Part shown: positions 1 through 5,475 of the stretch, in pieces
Layout: each line of letters opens with the position of its first letter
Numbering within the stretch: position 1 is the stretch's first letter
Source: an uncultured Lachnospiraceae bacterium
GTDB lineage: Bacteria; Bacillota; Clostridia; Lachnospirales; Lachnospiraceae
Reading direction: 5' to 3'
Assembly (NCBI GenBank): GCA_905236615.1
Contig: CAJORC010000193.1
Location: forward strand, 1 to 5,635
Length of the DNA stretch: 5,635 nt
The notes under the pieces: model-generated
What the model was told of the DNA's origin: nothing
What the model saw: the letters and a program-made list of their open reading frames with translations, nothing else
Databases searched by the model: none
Position numbers and translations under genes: made by a program

Positions 1-46
1 GATTACTCATGTAAACCGCCTGAAATTCTTCAGAGGAGTGTCTATT

Positions 47-406
47 ATGAAATACTTAAAACAGTTTGGAATTATTGTGTTCATCTCATTTATCGGAGAA
101 GTTCTGAATGAGCTTCTCCCGCTTCCGGTTCCTGCGAGCATATATGGGCTGCTGATCCTGTTTATCCTGCTCTGCAGCGGAGTTGTCAAGCTTTCGGATG
201 TGAAGGAAACCTCGGTATTCCTGATCGAAATAATGCCGTTGATGTTCATTCCGGCAGCGGTCGGACTGCTTGAGAGCTGGGGAGTCATTAAGGGAAATCT
301 GATACCTTACCTTATAATGACCGCGGTATCTACAGTTGTTGTTATGGTTGTGGCCGGCCTTGCAACCCAGTTTGTTTCGAGGATCGGAGGTGGAAAAAAT
401 GTCTGA
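47..406 (+). CDS. lrgA: CidA/LrgA family holin-like membrane protein
   Basis: This 119-residue, very hydrophobic protein belongs to the CidA/LrgA family. Family members work with LrgB; they were first described as modulators of murein hydrolase activity and lysis, and some LrgAB homologues (B. subtilis PftAB, S. mutans LrgAB) act as pyruvate transporters. Four membrane segments can be drawn at about residues 7-27, 30-47, 58-76 and 85-107. The family signature is visible as LPLPVPASIYGLLILF (residues 24-39), and the FIPAAVGLLE stretch (67-76) matches the usual F-x-PA-x-VGLM region. I chose the ATG at 47 because AGAGGAG (32-38) sits 8 nt upstream; a GTG at 38 in the same frame overlaps that Shine-Dalgarno and is unlikely. 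The frame is open to the window edge upstream, so the promoter is not visible. The stop overlaps the lrgB start by 8 nt, indicating translational coupling. Family assignment is firm; whether it serves pyruvate transport or lysis control cannot be told here. Confidence 0.9.
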   Translation: MKYLKQFGIIVFISFIGEVLNELLPLPVPASIYGLLILFILLCSGVVKLSDVKETSVFLIEIMPLMFIPAAVGLLESWGVIKGNLIPYLIMTAVSTVVVMVVAGLATQFVSRIGGGKNV

Positions 407-1091
407 AATGCTTGAGAATGCGGTGTTTTTTGGAGTATCGATCAGTTTTCTCGCGTATGCGGTGGGATATGCCCTTCAGAAAAAGTTTAAGATAGCCGTT
501 TTTAATCCGCTTCTTATCTCGATAGTGATCACTATGATAGTGCTGAAGACGGGAAACATAAGTTATGATAAATATAATGAAGGAGCAAAGTATTTAAGCT
601 ATTTCCTTACACCTGCAACGGTATGTCTTGCGGTACCGCTTTATGAGAAGATGGAGCTTTTGAAGAAAAACTGGAAAGCTATAATCTTTGGCATATTGTC
701 AGGTGTCATCACAAGCCTTCTGAGCATATTTATAATGGCTTTGATATTTGGACTTGACCACAAAGAGTATGTGACATTTCTTCCGAAGTCCATAACGACT
801 GCCATAGGAATGGGAGTGTCGGAGGAACTCGGAGGCTATGTTACCCTTACTGTTGCGGTAATAATCGTCACCGGTATAATCGGAAATGTATTTGCTTCCG
901 CTATCTGTAAGCTTTTCAGGATAACGGATCCGATCGCTGTTGGAATTGCGATAGGTTCAGCATCACACGCGGTTGGAACCGCACGTGCCATGCAGATCGG
1001 TGACACCGAAGGCGCCATGAGCAGCCTTTCGATCGCCGTTGCCGGCCTCATGACCGTCGTCGGCGCCTCCATCTTCGCCAATTTAATCTGA
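399..1091 (+). CDS. lrgB: LrgB family membrane protein, partner of LrgA
   Basis: This is a 230-residue polytopic membrane protein of the usual LrgB length. Recognisable family blocks are NPLLISI (36-42), the [15 protein letters not shown] block (71-85), [11 protein letters not shown] followed by SEELGG (128-146), and the highly conserved [13 protein letters not shown] block (186-198) followed by [16 protein letters not shown] (201-216). LrgB is the CidB/LrgB half of the two-component membrane system; with LrgA it is linked to autolysis control and, in some Firmicutes, to pyruvate uptake. The start at 399 is supported by GGAGG (386-390) with an 8-nt spacer, and it overlaps the end of lrgA. An in-frame upstream extension to 336 lies wholly inside lrgA and is not credible. 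Oddity: the last 29 codons are strongly C-ending (21 of 29), while the 29 before them are not (6 of 29). No intrinsic terminator follows the stop; the next gene converges 21 bp away. Confidence 0.93.
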   Translation: MSEMLENAVFFGVSISFLAYAVGYALQKKFKIAVFNPLLISIVITMIVLKTGNISYDKYNEGAKYLSYFLTPATVCLAVPLYEKMELLKKNWKAIIFGILSGVITSLLSIFIMALIFGLDHKEYVTFLPKSITTAIGMGVSEELGGYVTLTVAVIIVTGIIGNVFASAICKLFRITDPIAVGIAIGSASHAVGTARAMQIGDTEGAMSSLSIAVAGLMTVVGASIFANLI

Positions 1092-1112
1092 GATTGTTCA
1101 TTATCTGCAACG

Positions 1113-2420
1113 TCACTTTAAATAACTTTTATCAAATATTACAGAAACCATCAGACAGATAAAGAGCAGGTAAGGATAAAAAAGAAAAGGAATAATCTCA
1201 AGGGCGCTCACCCCGCTTAAGCCCGCTGCGATCAGCAGCTGCGCACCATAAGGGATGATTCCCTGCATAACACATGAACAGATATCCAGGATCGAGGCCG
1301 TTTTCGCGGGCTCGATCTTGTATTCTGTGCTTATCTGCTTTGCAATCGGTCCCGTCATAACAATAGCAACAGTATTGTTTGCTGTTGCCATATCCATGAG
1401 CATTGTGATCACTGCGATGCCTATCATACCGCCCTTTCGGGTTTTGAAATTATTCTTCACAAATTTTAATACCGCCTCAAAACCGCCGTTTTCACGGATG
1501 AGAGAAGCAATGGAAGCAACAAGGATAGTAACGATCATGGTCTCAAACATGCCGGAAGTTCCGTTGCCCATAGCGGTGAAGGCAGAATTAAACTCAAGAG
1601 AATCTGTTATTACGCCTGCAGCGGCAAAGAGAACAATGCCTGTACCCAGCACGATAAAAACATTGATTCCCATTAAAGCAAGGATAAGAACGATAAAATA
1701 AGGAACAGCCTGAATGATATTATAGTCATAACTGCCCATGCTTGTGCCGTTTAAGCTGAAAGAATAAACAGTAAAAAAGATCAGGGTGATAACTGATGCA
1801 GGAAGCGAGATCCTGAAATTTGTGCGGAACTTATCCTTCATCTCTACGCCCTGGGTTTTCGTTGCGGCAATGGTGGTGTCCGATATGAAGGAAAGGTTAT
1901 CTCCGAACATGGCACCGCCAACAACTGATGCGGTACAGATGGCGAGAGGAATATTTCCGTTCTTTGAGGCTTCGGCAGCTATGGGGACGAGAACCGTGAT
2001 GGTTCCTACGCTGGTTCCCATAGCCATGGACATAAAAGCGGCGATCACAAACATTCCGGGGATCACAAACTGCCCGGGAATGATGTTCAGAAGCAGGTTA
2101 GCCGTACTTTTAACGCCTCCGGCTGCGCCTGCGATACCACTGAAGGCTCCTGCCATGAGGAAGATAAAGAGCATAATTGTTATGTTGTCATCGCCGATAC
2201 CGATGGCACAGGCGTGTATTTTTTCATCAAAGCTTAAGCTTCTGTTCTGAAGGAAGGCGACTATAAGCGAGATCATAAACGCCACAACAACGCTCATTAC
2301 ATAAAATCCCATTCCGCCTTCGATAGGATGTACATACTCATAATAAATGCCGCATCCTATATACAGTACAAGAAAAACAAGGATGGGCAGCAGTGCAAGG
2401 TTATTGGATTCTTTTTTCAT
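1113..2420 (-). CDS. nhaC: NhaC-family Na+/H+ antiporter
   Basis: This 435-residue polytopic membrane protein fits the NhaC antiporter family, whose members exchange cytoplasmic Na+ for external H+ (some relatives exchange organic acids such as malate and lactate). Key blocks are GAFSGIAGAAGG (91-102), MSMAMGTSVGTIT (130-142, the family's GTS-x-GT region) and GGAMFGDNLSFISDTT (168-183), a hallmark with Asp174, Asn175 and Asp181 likely in the ion path. A later MDMATANNTVAIV stretch resembles the second conserved half. The ATG at 2420 is preferred because GAGAGAG lies 9 nt upstream and because the predicted transcript begins near 2452. That would make the longer ATG at 2450 or TTG at 2453 essentially leaderless and without a Shine-Dalgarno. 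The gene is monocistronic here, divergent from the epimerase operon and convergent with lrgB. The antiporter family is secure; the exact cation or anion specificity is not. Confidence 0.88.
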   Translation of the reverse strand: MKKESNNLALLPILVFLVLYIGCGIYYEYVHPIEGGMGFYVMSVVVAFMISLIVAFLQNRSLSFDEKIHACAIGIGDDNITIMLFIFLMAGAFSGIAGAAGGVKSTANLLLNIIPGQFVIPGMFVIAAFMSMAMGTSVGTITVLVPIAAEASKNGNIPLAICTASVVGGAMFGDNLSFISDTTIAATKTQGVEMKDKFRTNFRISLPASVITLIFFTVYSFSLNGTSMGSYDYNIIQAVPYFIVLILALMGINVFIVLGTGIVLFAAAGVITDSLEFNSAFTAMGNGTSGMFETMIVTILVASIASLIRENGGFEAVLKFVKNNFKTRKGGMIGIAVITMLMDMATANNTVAIVMTGPIAKQISTEYKIEPAKTASILDICSCVMQGIIPYGAQLLIAAGLSGVSALEIIPFLFYPYLLFICLMVSVIFDKSYLK

Positions 2421-2458
2421 CTTAACATTCTCTCTCTCATTAAAATTCATCAATAATT

Positions 2459-2488
2459 ATTATAAGTATTCGGTTATATATAGGTCAA
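2459..2488 (-). promoter_or_regulatory. Predicted sigma-A promoter of the NhaC-family gene
   Basis: Read on the minus strand, TTGACC (2488-2483) and TATAAT (2464-2459) are separated by 18 bp. The -10 is perfect and the -35 matches 5 of 6 consensus bases. Transcription would begin near 2452, giving a leader of about 32 nt that contains the GAGAGAG ribosome binding site for the ATG at 2420. Prediction from sequence only. Confidence 0.65.
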
Positions 2489-2526
2489 ATAATTTTTTTT
2501 GGCTTTTTATCAGTACATTTGCATAT

Positions 2527-2586
2527 AAAATGCGGTATTATTTGAAAGAATATCGTCATAATGTTATAATGAAAATGCCGTATAAT
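2527..2586 (+). repeat. Imperfect 15-bp direct repeat bracketing the operon promoter
   Basis: The pattern AAAATGCNGTATNAT occurs at 2527-2541 and again at 2572-2586, 45 bp apart start to start, with two mismatches. The first copy abuts the -35 element and the second lies just after the -10, over the predicted transcription start. The placement would suit a regulator binding on both sides of the promoter, but the region is AT-rich and chance cannot be excluded. Confidence 0.4.
2542..2570 (+). promoter_or_regulatory. Predicted strong promoter of the three-gene epimerase operon
   Basis: TTGAAA (2542-2547) and TATAAT (2565-2570) are 17 bp apart, and a TG at 2562-2563 gives an extended -10. This is a near-ideal sigma-A promoter, with expected start near 2577 and a leader of about 100 nt before the ATG at 2678. 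A second TATAAT at 2581-2586 has no acceptable -35 element. The next TTGACA (2637-2642) has no -10 partner. No ligand-binding RNA motif was recognised in the leader. Confidence 0.7.
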
Positions 2587-2677
2587 CTCAAAAATTACAG
2601 AAATATGGAGCGAAGACGGTATGGGGTTGTGATTTTTTGACATAGTGACAGCTTACTTAGTGCGAGAGGGGGATGCA

Positions 2678-3352
2678 ATGGGGAAAGAGCTGAAATTTGA
2701 ACTGATGGCTTCGATGATGTGTGCGGATTACCGGAACCTTGAACGTGAAGTGCACGAACTTGACGAAGCCGGGATAGATTCTTTTCACATTGATATAATG
2801 GACGGACGTTATGTGGGCAATTATGCCATGTCTCTGAATGATCTGCGCTGTATCCGCTCGCTTACGGATAAACCGCTGGATGTCCATCTGATGGTTGAAC
2901 ATCCGCTTAACACGATAGACCTTTTTATAAGATCACTCAGACCCGGAGATACGATCTATATTCATCCGGAAGCTGAGTATCACCCTTCGGCAACATTACA
3001 GAGGGTTATTGATGCGGGAATGATACCCGGAATTGCGATCAATCCCGGAACGAGTGTCGGGGCTGTATTTGAACTGCTCCGTATCGTCAGCAGGGTTCTG
3101 GTAATGTCGGTCAATCCGGGAAATGCGGGACAGATGTTCCTGCCTTTTGTCGGTGAAAAGTATGACCGGCTTCTGGCAATAAAGAAAGATATGAAGTTTG
3201 ATGTATATTGGGACGGAGCCTGCAGTGCGGATAAGATATTAACTTTCGCACCAAAGGGGATAAAGGGCTTTGTGCTTGGTACGTCACTTCTTTTCGGAAA
3301 GGAAGAGTCTTATAGGGAAATAGTCAAAAAGATCAGGGGGATGGAGATTTGA
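2678..3352 (+). CDS. Ribulose-phosphate 3-epimerase family protein (Rpe/AlsE-like)
   Basis: This 224-residue TIM-barrel protein of normal Rpe length should epimerise a ketose phosphate at C3 in the cytoplasm. The metal and catalytic set of the family is present: His37 and Asp39 in FHIDIMDG (36-43), His70 in DVHLMV (68-73) and Asp179 in WDGAC (178-182). MSVNPGNAGQMFLP (143-156) matches the flexible phosphate loop. Two phosphate-site segments differ from classical Rpe: DGG is DGA (179-181) and AGS is LGT (200-202). As I recall it, E. coli AlsE (allulose-6-phosphate 3-epimerase) has DGS and VGT there, together with MCMD and HIDIMDG, so this protein leans towards AlsE. The start at 2678 follows AGAGG (2665-2669) by 8 nt; a GTG at 2645 in frame has no such site. 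The stop overlaps the next start as TGATG. The family is sure; the substrate (ribulose/xylulose-5-phosphate or allulose/fructose-6-phosphate) is open. It is probably not the housekeeping pentose-pathway enzyme, given its neighbours. Confidence 0.88.
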   Translation: MGKELKFELMASMMCADYRNLEREVHELDEAGIDSFHIDIMDGRYVGNYAMSLNDLRCIRSLTDKPLDVHLMVEHPLNTIDLFIRSLRPGDTIYIHPEAEYHPSATLQRVIDAGMIPGIAINPGTSVGAVFELLRIVSRVLVMSVNPGNAGQMFLPFVGEKYDRLLAIKKDMKFDVYWDGACSADKILTFAPKGIKGFVLGTSLLFGKEESYREIVKKIRGMEI

Positions 3353-4059
3353 TGAATGTAGCATTGGTATTATCGGGTGGTATAGGACGAAGGATAAATT
3401 CTGAGGTTCCGAAACAGTATATTAATATCTGCGGAAAGATGATAATTATCCATTGTCTTCAGAGACTTTGCGAGAGTCATGAGATTGACGCGATACAGGT
3501 GGTTGCCGAGCACAGCTGGTGGGAGCCTATATTAACTGAGCTTCCGGATGCGTCAAAGTTCAGGGGATTTTCAAATCCGGGTGAAAACAGACAGCTTTCG
3601 ATCCTTAACGGACTCAGGGATATCGATAATTATGCCGAAAATAGCGATATTGTTTTCATACATGACGCCGTAAGACCGATGATCTCGGAGAAACTTATAG
3701 TAAATACCTTAAATGCGGTTGTCGGACATGACGGGGCTGTTCCGGTCATTCCGATGAAAGATACCGTTTATTACAGTGAAGATGGTCATACTATCAAGAG
3801 CAGGCTTGACAGGTCCAAGATACTTGCAGGGCAGGCTCCGGAAGCTTTCCATTTCGGTAAATATCTTGCTGCTAATGAAGCTCTTACAAGAGAAGAGATC
3901 CTTTCAGTCTCGGGTTCGGCTGAGCCGGCACTGATGGCGGGACTTGATATCGCGACTCTTAATGGTGATGAGAGAAATTTCAAGATAACAACAAATGAGG
4001 ATCTTGAACGCTTCAGAAAGATCATGGAAACAAAAGTACAGTTTGAGGTGAAATTCTGA
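3352..4059 (+). CDS. IspD/TarI-family cytidylyltransferase, probably alditol-phosphate specific
   Basis: This 235-residue nucleotidyltransferase belongs to the IspD/TarI group, which transfers CMP from CTP to methylerythritol 4-phosphate (IspD) or ribitol 5-phosphate (TarI). The CTP-binding loop is SGGIGRR (8-14) followed by PKQY (20-23); ENRQLSILNGL (78-88), IHDAVRP (103-109, metal Asp105), the basic pair DR at 153-154, and NFKITTNEDL (209-218, Lys211) all match family positions. Arg14, Lys21, Arg154 and Lys211 correspond to catalytic or binding residues of E. coli IspD. Departures are SGG for the usual AGG, QAPEAF (161-166) for QTPQ-x-F, and no TDDA/TDEA acidic segment near 185-195. The ATG at 3352 shares a base with the upstream stop and has GGAG (3343-3346) 5 nt before it; a TTG at 3349 is the only longer option. 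An automatic pipeline may call it ispD, but sitting between a sugar-phosphate epimerase and a polyol dehydrogenase favours CDP-alditol synthesis. The exact substrate is inference. Confidence 0.85.
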   Translation: MNVALVLSGGIGRRINSEVPKQYINICGKMIIIHCLQRLCESHEIDAIQVVAEHSWWEPILTELPDASKFRGFSNPGENRQLSILNGLRDIDNYAENSDIVFIHDAVRPMISEKLIVNTLNAVVGHDGAVPVIPMKDTVYYSEDGHTIKSRLDRSKILAGQAPEAFHFGKYLAANEALTREEILSVSGSAEPALMAGLDIATLNGDERNFKITTNEDLERFRKIMETKVQFEVKF

Positions 4060-5120
4060 TGAATGCATGGGTTTTGCATGCGATAAATGATATCCGTCGG
4101 GAGGACGTTGAAAAACCGGCAGCAGCTCCCGGTGAGGTGATCGTGCAGGTGAAAGCTGCAGGTATCTGCGGTTCGGACATTCCGAGAATATACAAGACCG
4201 GTGCGCACAATATGCCGCTGATCCCGGGACACGAATTTTCGGGTGTGGTTGACTCTGTCGCGGACGGGATTGATGAGCGCTGGATCGGAAAAAGAGTAGC
4301 TGTTTTTCCGCTTATTCCCTGTGGGGAATGCGAACCGTGCAAAACGAACAGACCTCAGCTTTGCAGAAATTATGACTATATAGGTTCGAGAAGAGACGGG
4401 GCTTTTGCGGAGTATGTGAGAGTTCCCGTAAAAAATCTCATGGAAGTTTCGGATAATGTTTCTTTTGAAGAGGCAGCCATGCTTGAACCTATGGCAGTTG
4501 CCGTTCATGCGATACGGCAGGGAACTGAGCCTTACGGGAATGAAATCCCGCAGGATAAGAATTATGTGATATGCGGTGCGGGAACGATAGGTCTCATGCT
4601 TGCGATGTTCCTGAAAGCAAAAGGCATTGAAAAAATTTTCTTTATCGGAAATAAGGACAGCCAGAAAAAACGGGTTACCGGGCTCGGTATTAAAGAAGAG
4701 TATTTCTGTGATAAAAGATATTCCGATCCTGTTGAGTGGCTGAAAGAACGCGGAGGAACAGACTTCTATCTTGAAGCAGTTGGAAGAAATGAGAGTCTGT
4801 CTTATGGTATTGATACCTTAAATCCGGGAGCGAGGGTCGTTCTTGTGGGAAATCCATATTCGGATATGACATTGTCCCGGGAAGTTTACTGGAAGATCCT
4901 GAGGAATGAGGCTTACATTTCAGGTACTTGGAATTCGGTATTTATTCAGGATAACAGTATCAGCGATGACTGGCATTATGTACGGGACTGCCTCACTGAA
5001 GGAAAAGTTCATCCTGCAGGTCTTATAAGCCACAGGTTCTCAATAGATGAACTTGAAAAAGGTTTTATGATAATGCGGGATAAAAGTGAAGATTACTGCA
5101 AAGTGATGCTTTGTAACTGA
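4059..5120 (+). CDS. Zinc-dependent alcohol dehydrogenase, GatD-like polyol-phosphate dehydrogenase
   Basis: This 353-residue medium-chain dehydrogenase most resembles galactitol-1-phosphate 5-dehydrogenase (GatD). The N-terminal catalytic domain carries the active-site zinc ligands Cys37 (GICGSD), His58-Glu59 (PGHEFSG) and Glu143 (LEPMAV). A structural zinc lobe has Cys88, Cys91, Cys94 and Cys102. GatD-type stretches include SDIPRIYKTGAH (39-50), YDYIGSRRDGAFAEY (105-119) and a later KILRNEAYISGTW. The Rossmann domain has GAGTIG at 173-178 for NAD(P). Such enzymes interconvert a polyol phosphate and a ketose phosphate; the expected role here is reduction to an alditol phosphate for the cytidylyltransferase. 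The ATG at 4059 overlaps the previous stop (TGATG) and has GAGGTG (4045-4050) 8 nt upstream. Unlike S. aureus TarJ as I recall it, the four structural cysteines are kept, so this is not a standard TarJ. It is the last gene of the operon; a terminator follows 25 nt after the stop. Enzyme class is secure; substrate and direction are inferred. Confidence 0.88.
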   Translation: MNAWVLHAINDIRREDVEKPAAAPGEVIVQVKAAGICGSDIPRIYKTGAHNMPLIPGHEFSGVVDSVADGIDERWIGKRVAVFPLIPCGECEPCKTNRPQLCRNYDYIGSRRDGAFAEYVRVPVKNLMEVSDNVSFEEAAMLEPMAVAVHAIRQGTEPYGNEIPQDKNYVICGAGTIGLMLAMFLKAKGIEKIFFIGNKDSQKKRVTGLGIKEEYFCDKRYSDPVEWLKERGGTDFYLEAVGRNESLSYGIDTLNPGARVVLVGNPYSDMTLSREVYWKILRNEAYISGTWNSVFIQDNSISDDWHYVRDCLTEGKVHPAGLISHRFSIDELEKGFMIMRDKSEDYCKVMLCN

Positions 5121-5144
5121 AAAAATGTTTGAGTTTTATTTTTT

Positions 5145-5188
5145 AATAACCGCTCAGTTTTCCAGACCGGGGCGGTTATTTTTTTTTT
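5145..5188 (+). terminator. Intrinsic terminator of the epimerase operon
   Basis: A perfect 9-bp stem, AATAACCGC (5145-5153) with GCGGTTATT (5172-5180), extends by one G-U and one C-G pair to 11 bp with a 14-nt loop. It is followed by an uninterrupted T run through 5188. This is a classic Rho-independent terminator and closes the three-gene unit. The T run preceding the left arm (5141-5144) has no A run opposite it, so it is not evidently bidirectional. Confidence 0.9.
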
Positions 5189-5260
5189 GACGTCTTATTA
5201 CTGAAAAATTGCTCCCTGCTTTCAGAACCGATTGTATTTTTACAACCTTGTTTGCACTGA

Positions 5261-5289
5261 TTGACATACAATTTCAGAGGCATTAAAAT
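5261..5289 (+). promoter_or_regulatory. Predicted strong promoter of the secreted-protein gene
   Basis: A perfect TTGACA (5261-5266) lies 17 bp upstream of TAAAAT (5284-5289, 5 of 6 consensus). Transcription should start near 5296, leaving a leader of about 180 nt before the ATG at 5476. This is much longer than translation needs and fits the RNA structures seen in it. Confidence 0.7.
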
Positions 5290-5293
5290 TTAA

Positions 5294-5351
5294 GCAAGTA
5301 TTGTAAAAAGTGCGAAAAAGCTTGCAAATTGTGGAATGCGGGCTTTTTACA
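5294..5351 (+). promoter_or_regulatory. Possible switching RNA structure in the leader of the secreted-protein gene
   Basis: Two mutually exclusive folds are possible. Fold A is a 12-bp hairpin, 5315-5326 with 5337-5348, containing two G-U pairs, a 10-nt loop and a 3' arm ending in five U; it looks like a weak terminator. Fold B pairs GCAAG (5294-5298) with CTTGC (5321-5325) and TGTAAAAAG (5302-5310) with CTTTTTACA (5343-5351). The two helices of fold B cross, as in an H-type pseudoknot. I recognise no known riboswitch consensus; regulation is inference. Confidence 0.35.
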
Positions 5352-5366
5352 CAAGGGTACGGAGAA

Positions 5367-5444
5367 CCGGAATAGTTACGGAGATTTTAATTGAAAAATC
5401 TGTAATGAGAAATAGAAGATGACAAATTATCAGTATTATTCCGG
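5367..5444 (+). promoter_or_regulatory. Long-range hairpin in the leader, just before the ribosome binding site
   Basis: CCGGAATAGT (5367-5376) pairs with ATTATTCCGG (5435-5444) over 10 bp with one G-U pair. Inside it, AGATTTT (5382-5388) pairs with AAAATCT (5395-5401) around a 6-nt loop. The outer helix ends 19 nt before the GGGAG at 5464, so it could shape mRNA stability or ribosome access. Not matched to a named RNA family. Confidence 0.35.
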
Positions 5445-5475
5445 CAAATAAAAATTCAAGTATGGGAGTTAAGCT

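Larger units (their letters stand above)
5237..5351. repeat. Three TTTTTACA copies around the promoter and early leader
   Basis: TTTTTACAA occurs on the plus strand at 5237-5245, its exact complement TTGTAAAAA at 5301-5309, and TTTTTACA again at 5344-5351. The first two form a 9-bp inverted repeat that brackets the -35/-10 elements; the last two can pair in the RNA. The first copy is also half of a small palindrome, TTGTA-TTTT-TACAA (5232-5245). These could be operator half-sites or RNA pairing elements; the motif is AT-rich, so chance is possible. Confidence 0.4.
5189..5475 (+). other. Intergenic region between the operon terminator and the secreted-protein gene
   Basis: With the terminator before it, the gene-free stretch is 355 nt (5121-5475). 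After the terminator it holds a small TTGTA/TACAA palindrome, the promoter at 5261-5289 and a leader with two possible structured parts. A 28-codon ATG frame (5336-5422) exists but has a poor ribosome binding site. No tRNA, repeat array or mobile-element end was seen. Confidence 0.6.

Noticed and set aside
1..46. Tail of an upstream gene or a promoter for lrgA at the left edge
   Set aside because: Too little sequence: no stop codon can be tied to a recognisable protein and no -35/-10 pair is visible.
336..398. Upstream extension of the lrgB frame by 21 residues
   Set aside because: It lies wholly inside lrgA, is not like LrgB N-termini, and the ATG at 399 has a well-spaced GGAGG.
1255..2250. 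Plus-strand open frames of 148 and 154 codons inside the antiporter gene
   Set aside because: They are antisense to conserved NhaC blocks, show no domain or ribosome binding site, and are explained as shadows of the real gene.
2347..2640. Plus-strand 97-codon frame spanning the divergent intergenic region
   Set aside because: It overlaps the antiporter start and both predicted promoters, has AT-driven composition and no recognisable family.
2637..2642. TTGACA as a second promoter -35 close to the epimerase gene
   Set aside because: No -10-like sequence lies 16-18 bp downstream (GTGCGA at the expected place).
3786..4508. Minus-strand 240-codon frame across the cytidylyltransferase/dehydrogenase junction
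   Set aside because: Both plus-strand genes here are confirmed by motifs and coupled starts; the antisense frame has no domain features.
5232..5245. TTGTA-TTTT-TACAA as a terminator or strong operator
   Set aside because: The stem is only 5 bp, AT-rich and without a following U tract; noted only as part of the TTTTTACA repeat set.
5336..5422. 28-codon leader peptide in the 5' UTR of the secreted-protein gene
   Set aside because: It has only a weak GTGG upstream, no run of regulatory codons, and its start lies in the predicted hairpin loop; not enough to call a gene.
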